From assembly GCF_000024345.1 (NCBI RefSeq), contig NC_013729.1:1736001-1800000 (forward strand): 64,000 nt of DNA, written 5' to 3'. Within the stretch, counting starts at the first letter, position 1. Every line of letters starts with the position of its first letter. The notes under the pieces are model-generated. The model was given only the letters and a program-made list of their open reading frames with translations. It searched no databases and was not told the origin of the DNA. This document shows positions 51,228 through 59,369 of the stretch, piece after piece. Origin of the DNA: Kribbella flavida DSM 17836 (GTDB lineage Bacteria > Actinomycetota > Actinomycetes > Propionibacteriales > Kribbellaceae). Both the position numbers and the translations under genes were made by a program.

Positions 51228-52121
51228 ATGGGCAAGGTTACGATCGGCAGCGCGCCGGACTCCTGGGGCATCTGGTACGCCGACGATCCGCGGCAGACGC
51301 CGTGGACCCGGTTTCTCGACGAGGTCGCCGAGGCCGGCTACACCAAGATCGAGCTCGGCCCGTACGGCTACCTGCCCTCCGATCCTGCCCGGCTGAAGGA
51401 CCAGCTGGACCAGCGCGGCCTGGAGGTCACCGCCGGTACGACGTTCGAGCAGCTGCACCGACCCGACTCGTGGGAGTCGACCTGGCGCGAGGTGTCCCCG
51501 GTCGCCGAGCTGGCGGCGGCGATGGGCGCGAAGCACCTGGTCGTCATGCCGTCGATGTGGCGGGGCGACGGGGGCGAGATTGTCGAGCCGCGGCTGGATC
51601 ACGAGGGCCAGGCGTGGCACGGCCGCCAGGTGACCGAGCTGGGCCGGCGGATCGCCGACGAGTACGGGCTGCGGACGCAGTTCCACCCGCACGCCGACGG
51701 GCACGTCGACACCCAGGACACCGTCGAGCGGTTCCTGGCCGAGACCGACGCCGCCCAGGTGAACTTGTGCCTGGACACCGGGCACATCAGCTACTGCGGC
51801 GGTGACAACCTGCAGCTGATCCGGGACTACCCGGACCGGATCGGCTACGTCCACCTCAAACAGGTCGACCCGGTCGTCCTGGCGGAAGTCCAGGCCGAAG
51901 GTCTGGGCTTCGACGAGGCGGTCAAGCGCGGTGTGATGTGCGAGCCGCCGGGCGGCGTACCCGAGCTGCCGCCGGTGCTCGAAGCGCTGTCCGGCCTCGA
52001 TGCCGACCTGTTCGCGATCGTCGAGCAGGACATGTTCCCCTGTCCGCCTGAGGTGCCGCTGCCGATCGCGCGACGCACCCTGGCGTACCTGCACAGCCAC
52101 GGGGGTGGTGTATCCGTCTGA
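51228..52121 (+). CDS. Sugar phosphate isomerase/epimerase (IolE/IolI-like)
   Basis: 297 residues, a TIM barrel of the AP-endonuclease-2/xylose-isomerase-like family. It has TIGSAPDSWGIWYADDPRQTP, TKIELGPYGYLPSDP, LRTQFHPHADGHVDTQ, NLCLDTGHISYCGGD, YVHLKQVDP and FAIVEQDMF, with Glu, Asp, His and Glu placed to hold a divalent metal. Position straight after iolD, as in several actinobacterial clusters, makes it a strong candidate for inosose dehydratase; the related barrel at 45062 is the alternative. It starts one base after the iolD stop, so it is in the same transcript. Confidence 0.8.
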   Translation: MGKVTIGSAPDSWGIWYADDPRQTPWTRFLDEVAEAGYTKIELGPYGYLPSDPARLKDQLDQRGLEVTAGTTFEQLHRPDSWESTWREVSPVAELAAAMGAKHLVVMPSMWRGDGGEIVEPRLDHEGQAWHGRQVTELGRRIADEYGLRTQFHPHADGHVDTQDTVERFLAETDAAQVNLCLDTGHISYCGGDNLQLIRDYPDRIGYVHLKQVDPVVLAEVQAEGLGFDEAVKRGVMCEPPGGVPELPPVLEALSGLDADLFAIVEQDMFPCPPEVPLPIARRTLAYLHSHGGGVSV

Positions 52122-52128
52122 CGGTCAG

Positions 52129-52144
52129 GAGAGTATGCACTCTC
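52129..52144. promoter_or_regulatory. Inverted repeat GAGAGT-ATGC-ACTCTC before the ABC importer genes
   Basis: Perfect 6-base arms with a 4-base centre, 8 bases after the isomerase stop and 53 before the binding-protein start. It may be an operator or a weak hairpin that sets importer expression apart from the enzymes. Confidence 0.35.
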
Positions 52145-52196
52145 TGGTCAGTAGCAACGCCGCGGCGTACCCGCGGGAACTTCGGAAAGGCTGGTT

Positions 52197-53198
52197 GTGG
52201 TCATGGTTCGGTGGCATAGAAAGGCCGTAGTCACCAGTGCGGCACTGGCGCTGGTGCTCGCGGCAGGAGCCTGCAGCGACTCCGGCGGCAAGCAGGAGGA
52301 GCAGAAGGCGGACGCCGGCTCGGGCAACGTGGCGACCACGCCGCGGATCAAGGTCGCGCTGATCACCCACTCCAAGGCGGGTGACACGTTCTGGGACATC
52401 GTCCGGCGCGGTGCGGAGGCGGCGGCGCAGAAGGACAACATCGAGCTGCAGTACTCCTCGGACCCCGACGGCGCCGCCCAGGCCAACCTGGTGCAGACCG
52501 CGATCGACTCCAAGGTCGACGGCATCGCGGTGACGCTGAACAAGCCCGACGCGATGATGCCGAACGTGAAGAAGGCGATCGCGGCGGGAATCCCGGTGAC
52601 CGTGCTGAACGGCGGCCTGGACACCTGGAAGCAGTCCGGCGCGATCGGGTACTTCGGCCAGGACGAGCGGATCGCCGGCGAGGCGACCGGTGACAAGCTC
52701 AAGCAGCTCGGCGCGAAGAAGGTTCTCTGCATCGTGCACGAGCAGGGCAACGTCAGCCTCGAGGCGCGCTGCCAGGGCATCAAGAACAAGTTCGGCGTCG
52801 TCGAGAACCTGAACGTCGACGGTGCCGACCAGCCGGGCACGCAGGCGACGATCACCTCGAAGCTGCAGCAGGACAAGTCGGTCGACTACCTGGTGGGCCT
52901 GAACGCCGGTGTCACGCTGACCGCGGTCCAGGCGGCCAAGGACGCCGGGTCCTCGGCCAAGATCGGCAGCTTCGACATGAGCAAGGAGATGGCGAAGGCG
53001 GTCAAGGACGGCACCGTGCAGTTCGCCGTCGACCAGCAGCCCTACCTGCAGGGGTACCTGGCGATCGACGCGATCTGGCTGAGCAAGACCAACGGCAACT
53101 CGATCGGTGGTGGCGAGGCCACGCTGACCGGCCCGTCGTTCGTCGAGAAGTCCAACATCGAGGCCGTCGAGAAGTTCGCCGCGGCCGGGACCCGCTGA
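52197..53198 (+). CDS. Sugar (probable inositol) ABC transporter substrate-binding lipoprotein
   Basis: 333 residues from the GTG at 52197, with GGAAAGG 6 bases upstream; the ATG two codons later is an alternative. A lipoprotein signal peptide ends in LAAGAC (lipid-modified Cys at about 27). The mature part is a periplasmic-binding type 1 fold: IKVALITHSKAGDTFWDIVRRGAEAAA, DSKVDGIAVTLNKPDAM, GIPVTVLNGGLDTWKQ, VGLNAGVTLTAVQAAKDAG, KIGSFDMSKEM, VQFAVDQQPYLQGYLAIDA. This is the ribose/inositol-type binder. The permease and ATPase genes follow directly. Confidence 0.88.
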   Translation: MVMVRWHRKAVVTSAALALVLAAGACSDSGGKQEEQKADAGSGNVATTPRIKVALITHSKAGDTFWDIVRRGAEAAAQKDNIELQYSSDPDGAAQANLVQTAIDSKVDGIAVTLNKPDAMMPNVKKAIAAGIPVTVLNGGLDTWKQSGAIGYFGQDERIAGEATGDKLKQLGAKKVLCIVHEQGNVSLEARCQGIKNKFGVVENLNVDGADQPGTQATITSKLQQDKSVDYLVGLNAGVTLTAVQAAKDAGSSAKIGSFDMSKEMAKAVKDGTVQFAVDQQPYLQGYLAIDAIWLSKTNGNSIGGGEATLTGPSFVEKSNIEAVEKFAAAGTR

Positions 53199-53208
53199 GG
53201 TCGCGGCG

Positions 53209-54255
53209 ATGGCATCGACGATCGCGGCCCCCGCCGACGCCGACGACCGCGTCTCGGCGCGTTCGATCGGCGCCCGGCTGCTCAGCCGCCCGGAGATCGG
53301 GTCGCTGGTCGGCGCCGCGGTGATCCTGGTGTTCTTCCTGGTCACCGCGGAGCCGTTCCGCGACCTCAACAACGCCGGGACGATCCTCTACCAGGCCTCG
53401 CTGATCGGGGTGATGGCCGTTCCGGTCTCGCTGCTGATGATCGGCGGCGAGTTCGACCTGTCGGCCGGGGTGGCGGTGACGACCGGTGGCCTGACCGCCG
53501 GCATCTTCGCCTACCAGTTCAGCGTCAACGTCTGGGTCGGGATGGCGGTCGCGCTCGTGCTCGCCCTGGCGATCGGTCTGTTCAACGGCTGGCTGCTGAT
53601 GCGGACCGGGCTGCCGAGCTTCCTGGTCACGCTCGGCACGTTCTTCATCCTGCAGGGGCTGAACGTCGCGGTGACCCGGCTGACGTCGGGCGCCGTCGCG
53701 TCCAACTCGATCAGCGACATGGACGGGTTCACCTCGGCCAAGGCGCTGTTCGCCTCCGAGTTCAAGCTCGGCGGCCTGACGATCAAGATCATCGTGGTCT
53801 GGTGGACCGTGTTCGTCGCGATCGCCGCCTGGATGCTGCTGCGGACCAAGATCGGCAACTGGATCTTCGCGGTCGGTGGCGACGCCGCGTCGGCGCGAGC
53901 GGTCGGCGTACCGGTGAAGAAGGTGAAGATCGGGCTGTTCATGACGGTCGGGTTCTTCGCCTGGTTCACCGGGATGCAGCTGCTGTTCGTGCAGAACGGT
54001 GTCGTGCAGTCCGGTGAGGGCGTCGGCAAGGAGTTCCTGTACATCATTGCCGCGGTGGTCGGCGGCTGCCTGTTGACCGGGGGCTACGGCTCGGTGGTCG
54101 GCGGCGCGGTCGGCGCGCTGATCTTCGGCATGGTGCAGCTCGGCGTCGTGTACGCCGGCTGGAACCCGGACTGGTTCAAGGCGTTCCTCGGCGCGATGTT
54201 GCTGCTGGCCACGATCGTCAACCTGGTCGTCAAGAACAAGGCGGATGCCCGATGA
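53209..54255 (+). CDS. ABC transporter permease (RbsC/IatP-like)
   Basis: 348 residues with about eight to ten membrane helices. The block SLIGVMAVPVSLLMIGGEFDLSAGVAVTTGGLTAG and the late loop FAVGGDAASARAVGVPVKKVKI are the conserved features of the ribose/xylose-type permease family. It forms the membrane channel for the binding protein encoded 10 bases upstream and is coupled by ATGA overlap to the ATPase gene downstream. Substrate is inferred from the cluster to be inositol or a relative. Confidence 0.88.
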   Translation: MASTIAAPADADDRVSARSIGARLLSRPEIGSLVGAAVILVFFLVTAEPFRDLNNAGTILYQASLIGVMAVPVSLLMIGGEFDLSAGVAVTTGGLTAGIFAYQFSVNVWVGMAVALVLALAIGLFNGWLLMRTGLPSFLVTLGTFFILQGLNVAVTRLTSGAVASNSISDMDGFTSAKALFASEFKLGGLTIKIIVVWWTVFVAIAAWMLLRTKIGNWIFAVGGDAASARAVGVPVKKVKIGLFMTVGFFAWFTGMQLLFVQNGVVQSGEGVGKEFLYIIAAVVGGCLLTGGYGSVVGGAVGALIFGMVQLGVVYAGWNPDWFKAFLGAMLLLATIVNLVVKNKADAR

Positions 54256-55109
54256 GCACGACGGAGAGCTTCGCCAGCGAGGCGACCGGGAGCCCGACCA
54301 CACCGGTTGTGCACCTGGAGAACGTGGGCAAGAGCTACGGCAACATCCACGCCCTCCGCGGGGTGTCGCTGTCGGTGCGGCAGGGCGAGATCACCTGCGT
54401 GCTGGGCGACAACGGCGCGGGCAAGTCGACGCTGATCAAGATCATCGCCGGCCTGCACGACTACACCTCGGGCACGATGTCGGTGAACGGCGAGCAGCGG
54501 CACTTCTCCTCGCCGCGCGAGTCGCTGGACAGCGGCATCGCAACCGTCTACCAGGACCTGGCGCTGGCGCCGCTGATGTCGGTCTGGCGCAACTTCTTCC
54601 TCGGCAACGAGCTGACCAAGGGCCCGTTCGGGGTGCTCGACGCGGCGCGGATGAAGCGGATCGCGCAGGAGGAGCTGACCAAGATGGGGATCTCCATCCC
54701 CAACCTGGAGCAGCCGGTCGGCAAGCTGTCCGGCGGTCAGCGGCAGTGTGTCGCGATCGCCCGGGCGATCCACTTCGGGGCCAAGGTGCTGATCCTGGAC
54801 GAGCCGACCGCGGCGCTGGGCGTGAACCAGTCCGGCGTGGTGCTGAAGTACATCGTCAAGGCCAGGGACGCGGGCATCGGGGTCGTCTTCATCACCCACA
54901 ACCCGCACCACGCGTACCTGGTCGGCAACCACTTCGTGATCCTCAAGCTCGGGCGGGTCGCGCTGGACACGCACCGGTCCGACATCACGTTGGAGCAGCT
55001 GACCACCGAGATGGCCGGCGGGTCGGAGCTGGAGGCGCTGAGCCACGAGCTCCGCGGCTTCGACCCCGAACTGGTGGTCGGCCCGGAGGAAACCACGAAA
55101 CCGCACTGA
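54252..55109 (+). CDS. ABC transporter ATP-binding protein, single nucleotide-binding domain
   Basis: 285 residues with one complete ATPase domain: Walker A GDNGAGKSTLIKII, Q-loop VYQDLALAPLMSV, signature KLSGGQRQCVAIARAI, Walker B KVLILDEPTAALGV and switch His FITHNPHH. Ribose-type importers usually have a double-domain ATPase of ~500 residues; this one is a single-domain member and presumably dimerises. It ends the importer operon (binding protein - permease - ATPase), which is followed by a 9-base-stem hairpin at 55125. Confidence 0.9.
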   Translation: MSTTESFASEATGSPTTPVVHLENVGKSYGNIHALRGVSLSVRQGEITCVLGDNGAGKSTLIKIIAGLHDYTSGTMSVNGEQRHFSSPRESLDSGIATVYQDLALAPLMSVWRNFFLGNELTKGPFGVLDAARMKRIAQEELTKMGISIPNLEQPVGKLSGGQRQCVAIARAIHFGAKVLILDEPTAALGVNQSGVVLKYIVKARDAGIGVVFITHNPHHAYLVGNHFVILKLGRVALDTHRSDITLEQLTTEMAGGSELEALSHELRGFDPELVVGPEETTKPH

Positions 55110-55124
55110 TCAGTACGCCGGGAC

Positions 55125-55152
55125 GTGGCCGGCTGGTCCTGAGGCCGGCCAC
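55125..55152 (+). terminator. Hairpin terminator after the ABC importer operon
   Basis: GTGGCCGGC (55125-55133) and GCCGGCCAC (55144-55152) form a perfect 9-base stem over a 10-base loop, 15 bases after the ATPase stop. No U-tract. Confidence 0.5.
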
Positions 55153-55202
55153 GCACCTCTTCGGCCGGGGCTCGGCCGAGAAGGCTGCCGACCTCGGCGG
55201 CA

Positions 55203-55333
55203 GAAGTCGCTGACGCCGGGTACGTCCCTGGCGCCGGCGGCAAGAAGCAACCGCCGTGTCGGAGCAACCGCAGGCCGGTGGCGGAAGTCGCCGGTTCGGG
55301 CGGGAGGACCCGCCGGAGCGGTGGGGAAGTCGC
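55203..55333 (+). repeat. Repeated GAAGTCGC words in the leader of iolG
   Basis: GAAGTCGC occurs at 55203, 55284 and 55326, each preceded by a GG-rich stretch (GGCGGCA, GGTGGCG, GGTGGG), with a related GGCGGCAAGAAGCAAC at about 55236. These lie in the 256-base gap before iolG, which holds no gene that I can support. Confidence 0.45.
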
Positions 55334-55365
55334 CGGGGCGAGCAGTCGTCAGAGAGAAGGTGGAG

Positions 55366-56415
55366 ATGCGGGACCTGAGGATCGGGATCATCGGTGTCGG
55401 GGTGATGGGCGCCGACCACGCCGAGCGGGTGGTGCGACGGATCTCCGGGGCACGCCTGGTCGCCGTCTCCGACCCGGACCTGCCCCGGGCGACCACGCTG
55501 GCCGAGTCCCTCGGCAGCTCGTCTGCTCCCGCGGCGGGGACTGGAGACGGGGACGCGATCCGCGTGATCGAGGATCCGCTCGCGCTGATCGGGAACGCCG
55601 AAGTCGATGCCGTGATCATCGCGTCGCCCGGATTTGCGCACGCCGAGCAGTTGATGGCCTGCCTGGAGCACGGGAAGCCGGTGCTCTGTGAGAAGCCGTT
55701 GACCATGGACACCGAGTCCTCGCTGCGCGTGGTCGAGGCGGAGCACAAGCTGGGGCGGCAGCTGATCCAGGTCGGGTTCATGCGCCGGTTCGACCCGGAG
55801 TACGCGGCGCTGAAGCAGTTGCTCGACTCTGGAGAGCTCGGCCGGACCCTGCTGCTGCACAACGTGCACCGCAACAAGACGGTCCCTGAGTCGTTCCGGA
55901 GCGAGATGATCGTGCGCGACTCGCTCGTGCACGAGGTGGACGTCGCGCGCTGGTTGTTCGACGACGAGATCGCCCGGATCACCGTGCGCGCCCCGAAGCC
56001 GACCGGTCTGGTCGCCGACGGGGTGCTCGATCCCCAGCTCGCGGTGTTCGAGATGGCGAGCGGCGCGATCGCGGACGTCGAGGTGTTCGTGAACTTCCAG
56101 GTCGGCTACGAGGTCCGCTGCGAGGCGGTGGCCGAGAAGGGCAGCGCGACCATCGGCCTCGGGGTCGACGTGCTGACCAGACGGGCCGGACACTGGGGTG
56201 GGGCGGTGCCCGACGACTACCGCGCCCGGTTCGGTACGGCGTACGACATCGAGGTGCAGCGCTGGGTGGACGCCACGGCGCGGGGAGAGATCGACGGCCC
56301 GACCGCCTGGGACGGCTACGCCGCGGCCGCGGTCTGCACCGCCGGGGTGCAGTCGTTGCAGGAGGGCCGCCCGGTGGAGGTCGAGATGGCACGCAGGAGC
56401 GAGGTGCTCGGATGA
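55366..56415 (+). CDS. iolG: Inositol 2-dehydrogenase (Gfo/Idh/MocA family)
   Basis: 349 residues from the ATG at 55366 with AAGGTGGAG upstream; an ATG/GTG at 55321 in frame adds 15 unsupported residues. The Rossmann start is LRIGIIGVGVMGADHAERV, then GKPVLCEKPLTMDTES. The substrate domain has QVGFMRRFDPEYAALKQLLDSGELG, VPESFRSEMIVRDSLVHEVDVARWLF, the block typical of IolG with the catalytic Asp/His pair. It oxidises myo-inositol to 2-keto-myo-inositol with NAD+, the first step of the pathway. It precedes the semialdehyde dehydrogenase gene by 70 bases, in the same direction. Confidence 0.87.
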   Translation: MRDLRIGIIGVGVMGADHAERVVRRISGARLVAVSDPDLPRATTLAESLGSSSAPAAGTGDGDAIRVIEDPLALIGNAEVDAVIIASPGFAHAEQLMACLEHGKPVLCEKPLTMDTESSLRVVEAEHKLGRQLIQVGFMRRFDPEYAALKQLLDSGELGRTLLLHNVHRNKTVPESFRSEMIVRDSLVHEVDVARWLFDDEIARITVRAPKPTGLVADGVLDPQLAVFEMASGAIADVEVFVNFQVGYEVRCEAVAEKGSATIGLGVDVLTRRAGHWGGAVPDDYRARFGTAYDIEVQRWVDATARGEIDGPTAWDGYAAAAVCTAGVQSLQEGRPVEVEMARRSEVLG

Positions 56416-56485
56416 GATCCGGTCACGCCGTGCCCGGCAGGAGCAAGGACATCACCGCAGGACCGACGACACGAGGGATGCAGCT

Positions 56486-57982
56486 GTGAGCACTGAGCGA
56501 ATCACCCATCTGATCGGCGGGACGCCCTGGACGGGCGTCTCGGAGCGCACCAGCAAGGTCTACAACCCCGCCACCGGCGAGGTGACCGGCGAGCTGGACC
56601 TGGCCTCGGCCGCGACCGTCGACGAGGTGGTCAAGGTCGCCCACGACGCGTCCAGGGCGTGGGGCCGGACGTCGCTCACCAAGCGGGCGCAGGTGCTGTT
56701 CGCGTTCCGTGAGCTGCTGAACGCGCGCAAGGAGGAGATCGCGGCGCTGATCACCGCCGAGCACGGCAAGGTGCTGTCGGACGCGCTCGGCGAGGTGACC
56801 CGTGGGCTGGAGGTGGTCGAGTTCGCCTGCGGCATCCCGCACCTGCTGAAGGGCGGCTTCAGCGAGAACGTGTCGACCAACGTCGACGTGTACTCGATCC
56901 GCCAGCCGCTCGGGGCGGTCGCGGTGATCTCGCCGTTCAACTTCCCGGCGATGGTGCCGCTGTGGTTCGTGCCGATCGCGGTCGCCTGCGGCAACAGCGT
57001 CGTGATCAAGCCGTCCGAGAAAGACCCGTCCGCGGTGAACGCGGTGGCGGCGCTGTGGAAGGAGGCCGGCCTCCCGGACGGCGTGATGAACGTGGTGCAC
57101 GGTGACAAGGAGGCCGTCGACCGGCTGCTCGAGCACCCGGACATCAAGGCCGTCTCGTTCGTCGGATCGACCCCGATCGCGCGCTACGTGTACGAGAAGG
57201 GCACCGCGAACGGCAAGCGGGTCCAGGCGCTCGGTGGGGCCAAGAACCACATGGTCGTGCTGCCGGACGCCGATCTCGACCTGGCCGCCGACGCCGCGGT
57301 GAATGCCGGTTTCGGGTCGGCCGGGGAGCGCTGCATGGCGATCTCGGCGCTGGTCGCGGTCGAGCCGGTCGCCGACGACCTGATCGCCAAGATCAAGCAG
57401 CGGATGGCGACGCTGCGCACCGGCGACGGGACCCGCGGCTGCGACATGGGCCCGCTGGTCACCGGGCCGCACCGGGACAAGGTCGTCGGGTACGTCGAGG
57501 CCGGGGTCGAGGCCGGCGCCGAGCTGGCGGTGGACGGCCGCGAGGGCCCGTTCGACGGCGGCGACGACGGCTTCTGGCTCGGGCCGACGCTGTTCGACAA
57601 GGTCACGCCGGACATGTCGATCTACACCGACGAGATCTTCGGCCCGGTGCTGTCGGTGGTTCGGGTGCCGTCGTACGACGCGGCGCTGGACCTGGTGAAC
57701 GCGAACCCGTACGGCAACGGCACGGCGATCTTCACCAACGACGGCGGCGCGGCCCGGCGGTACCAGACCGAGGTCGAGGTGGGCATGGTCGGCGTCAACG
57801 TCCCGATCCCGGTGCCGATGGCGTACTACTCGTTCGGCGGCTGGAAGAACTCGCTGTTCGGCGACACGCACGCGCACGGGACCGAGGGCGTGCACTTCTT
57901 CACCCGCGGCAAGGTGATCACCTCACGCTGGCTGGACCCGAGCCACGGTGGCCTGAACCTGGGCTTCCCAACCCACGACTGA
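56486..57982 (+). CDS. mmsA: Methylmalonate/malonate-semialdehyde dehydrogenase (CoA-acylating)
   Basis: 498 residues from the GTG at 56486 with GAGGGA 7 bases upstream. It is a CoA-dependent aldehyde dehydrogenase (IolA/MmsA): QPLGAVAVISPFNFPAMVPLWFVP, FVGSTPIARYVYEKG, RVQALGGAKNHMVVLPDADLD, and the catalytic Cys in GSAGERCMAISALV. The absence of a general-base Glu after GGAK is normal for this CoA-acylating type. It turns malonate semialdehyde from the aldolase step into acetyl-CoA, NADH and CO2, the last step of inositol catabolism. The C-terminal SFGGWKNSLFGDTHAHG block is standard. Confidence 0.92.
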   Translation: MSTERITHLIGGTPWTGVSERTSKVYNPATGEVTGELDLASAATVDEVVKVAHDASRAWGRTSLTKRAQVLFAFRELLNARKEEIAALITAEHGKVLSDALGEVTRGLEVVEFACGIPHLLKGGFSENVSTNVDVYSIRQPLGAVAVISPFNFPAMVPLWFVPIAVACGNSVVIKPSEKDPSAVNAVAALWKEAGLPDGVMNVVHGDKEAVDRLLEHPDIKAVSFVGSTPIARYVYEKGTANGKRVQALGGAKNHMVVLPDADLDLAADAAVNAGFGSAGERCMAISALVAVEPVADDLIAKIKQRMATLRTGDGTRGCDMGPLVTGPHRDKVVGYVEAGVEAGAELAVDGREGPFDGGDDGFWLGPTLFDKVTPDMSIYTDEIFGPVLSVVRVPSYDAALDLVNANPYGNGTAIFTNDGGAARRYQTEVEVGMVGVNVPIPVPMAYYSFGGWKNSLFGDTHAHGTEGVHFFTRGKVITSRWLDPSHGGLNLGFPTHD

Positions 57983-58093
57983 TCACCGTCAGAGGTGTAG
58001 CGTCGAGGGTGACCCCCGGGGCAAGAGGAGTACCGCGGCGAACCAGGCTCAGCCGAGTCGTCCGTAGTGCCAGATCCAGCCCCGGAGTGCGCC

Positions 58094-58207
58094 ATGTCGA
58101 AGAACAAGGGTGGACGCGAAGTCCGCAAGCCCAAGCAACCCAAACAGCCGAAGGCCAGCCCGGCCGACAGCGCGGTCATCCCGCCGACCAAGCAGGCGCG
58201 GAAGTAG
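58094..58207 (+). CDS. 37-residue basic protein
   Basis: A short gene: ATG at 58094, TAG at 58205-58207, with GGAG 8 bases upstream. The product MSKNKGGREVRKPKQPKQPK, then ASPADSAVIPPTKQARK, has 11 Lys/Arg in the 37 residues and no hydrophobic stretch. It resembles tiny K/P-rich proteins with an N-terminal MSKNKGGREVRKPK-like sequence that I recall from other bacteria, with no known role. It lies 111 bases after mmsA and may be independent. A nucleic-acid-binding role is a guess from charge. Confidence 0.55.
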   Translation: MSKNKGGREVRKPKQPKQPKASPADSAVIPPTKQARK

Positions 58208-58302
58208 CCGTCAGGGTCACCCCGTGCGACGTCGGCCACCACGCAACCTCGAGGAGCGTGGCGGCCGGCGCACGTCGTACCGGCTCGGGCCGGCGCGGCC
58301 GG

Positions 58303-58320
58303 CAGGCGGCGTATCGCCTG
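58303..58320. terminator. Small hairpin between convergent genes
   Basis: CAGGCG (58303-58308) pairs with CGCCTG (58315-58320) around GCGTAT, in the 150-base gap between the small basic gene and the convergent oxidoreductase gene. Confidence 0.35.
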
Positions 58321-58357
58321 GGCGGAGGCGACCCCGCGAGCGGCGTACCGGTTGACG

Positions 58358-59359
58358 TCAGAGCTCGGTGATCGGGCGGGGCTGGAGACCGGCGTCGCGG
58401 TAGCAGGCGTCGATCAGCTCCATCGTGGCGACCGCGTCGTCCGCGTCGATCGGCAGCGGGGTGCCCTCCCGCAGGTGCGCGGCGAACGCCTCCAGCTGGT
58501 ACGTGTACGACGACTTGCGCCCGAGGTGCTCCACCCAGTGGTCCTCCTTGGTGGTGACGATCACCCGGTCGTCCTGGTGCGGCAGCACGAAGCTCGGCGC
58601 GAACGCCTCACCTCGGGCGCCGACCACCTTGAGGCTGAAGTCGAGCTGTTCGGCGGCCATGCTGGTCCGGACCGCGCCGGTCGCGCCGTTCGGGAACTCC
58701 AGGTCCGCGTTCAGCCACTCGTCGACACCTGGCAGCCGCTTGCGCTCGCCGGCGCGCGCGTTGACCAGCTTCGGCTGACCGCCGCCCCACGGCGCGAGCA
58801 TCCTCTGGGCGTGCAGCGCGTAGCAACCGACGTCCATCACCGCACCGCCCGCCAGTGCGAGCGACCAGCGCGGGTCCTGGTCCGGCGGGGGAGGCATGAC
58901 CATGGTCGCCTCGACGTGCCGCAGCTCCCCGAGCTCACCCTTGGCCAGCAACTCCTGCAGCCGCTTCATCACCGGATGGAAGAGGTAGTGGAAGCCCTCC
59001 ATCACCACGACGCCGGCCTCGCGCGCGGCGTCGCGCACCGTGGCCGCCTCGGCCGCGTTGCTCGCCGACGGCTTCTCGGTGAGCACATGCTTGCCCGCGG
59101 CAATGGCACGCAGGTTCCACGGGCCGTGCAGGCCGTTGGCGAGCGGGTTGTAGATCGCTTCCACCTCGGGGTCGGCGAGCACGTCGTCGTACGACGCGTG
59201 CACGCGCTCGACCCCGTGCTCGGCGGCGAAGGCTTCGGCGCGGTCGGTGTCCCGGGCCGCGACCGCGACCAGCCGGGCGCCGGTCAGCCGGGCCGGCTCG
59301 GCGATCGCCCGGCCGGCGATCCGGGCGGCGCCGAGGATGCCGAAACGAAGCGGTTCCAT
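58358..59359 (-). CDS. Gfo/Idh/MocA family oxidoreductase
   Basis: 333 residues from the ATG at 59359 with AAGGAGAAGG upstream; the longer open frame only re-reads the dioxygenase gene. Rossmann start: LRFGILGAARIAGRAIAEPARLTG; then IYNPLANGLHGPWNLRAIAAGKHVLTEKPSASN, with the E-K-P motif in the N-P-L-x-[NH] subgroup. The substrate domain has EGFHYLFHPVMKRLQELL and GGAVMDVGCYALHAQRML. This branch resembles trans-1,2-dihydrobenzenediol/xylose dehydrogenase-like members rather than IolG. It begins 10 bases after the dioxygenase stop, so the two form one operon. Substrate unknown. Confidence 0.8.
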   Translation of the reverse strand: MEPLRFGILGAARIAGRAIAEPARLTGARLVAVAARDTDRAEAFAAEHGVERVHASYDDVLADPEVEAIYNPLANGLHGPWNLRAIAAGKHVLTEKPSASNAAEAATVRDAAREAGVVVMEGFHYLFHPVMKRLQELLAKGELGELRHVEATMVMPPPPDQDPRWSLALAGGAVMDVGCYALHAQRMLAPWGGGQPKLVNARAGERKRLPGVDEWLNADLEFPNGATGAVRTSMAAEQLDFSLKVVGARGEAFAPSFVLPHQDDRVIVTTKEDHWVEHLGRKSSYTYQLEAFAAHLREGTPLPIDADDAVATMELIDACYRDAGLQPRPITEL

Positions 59360-59369
59360 GCCTTCTCCT

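Noticed and set aside
47033..51271. A 1412-codon open frame on the minus strand across the aldolase-like gene, iolB and iolD
   Set aside because: It crosses three well-supported plus-strand genes and has no domain-like sequence; a G/C-bias artefact.
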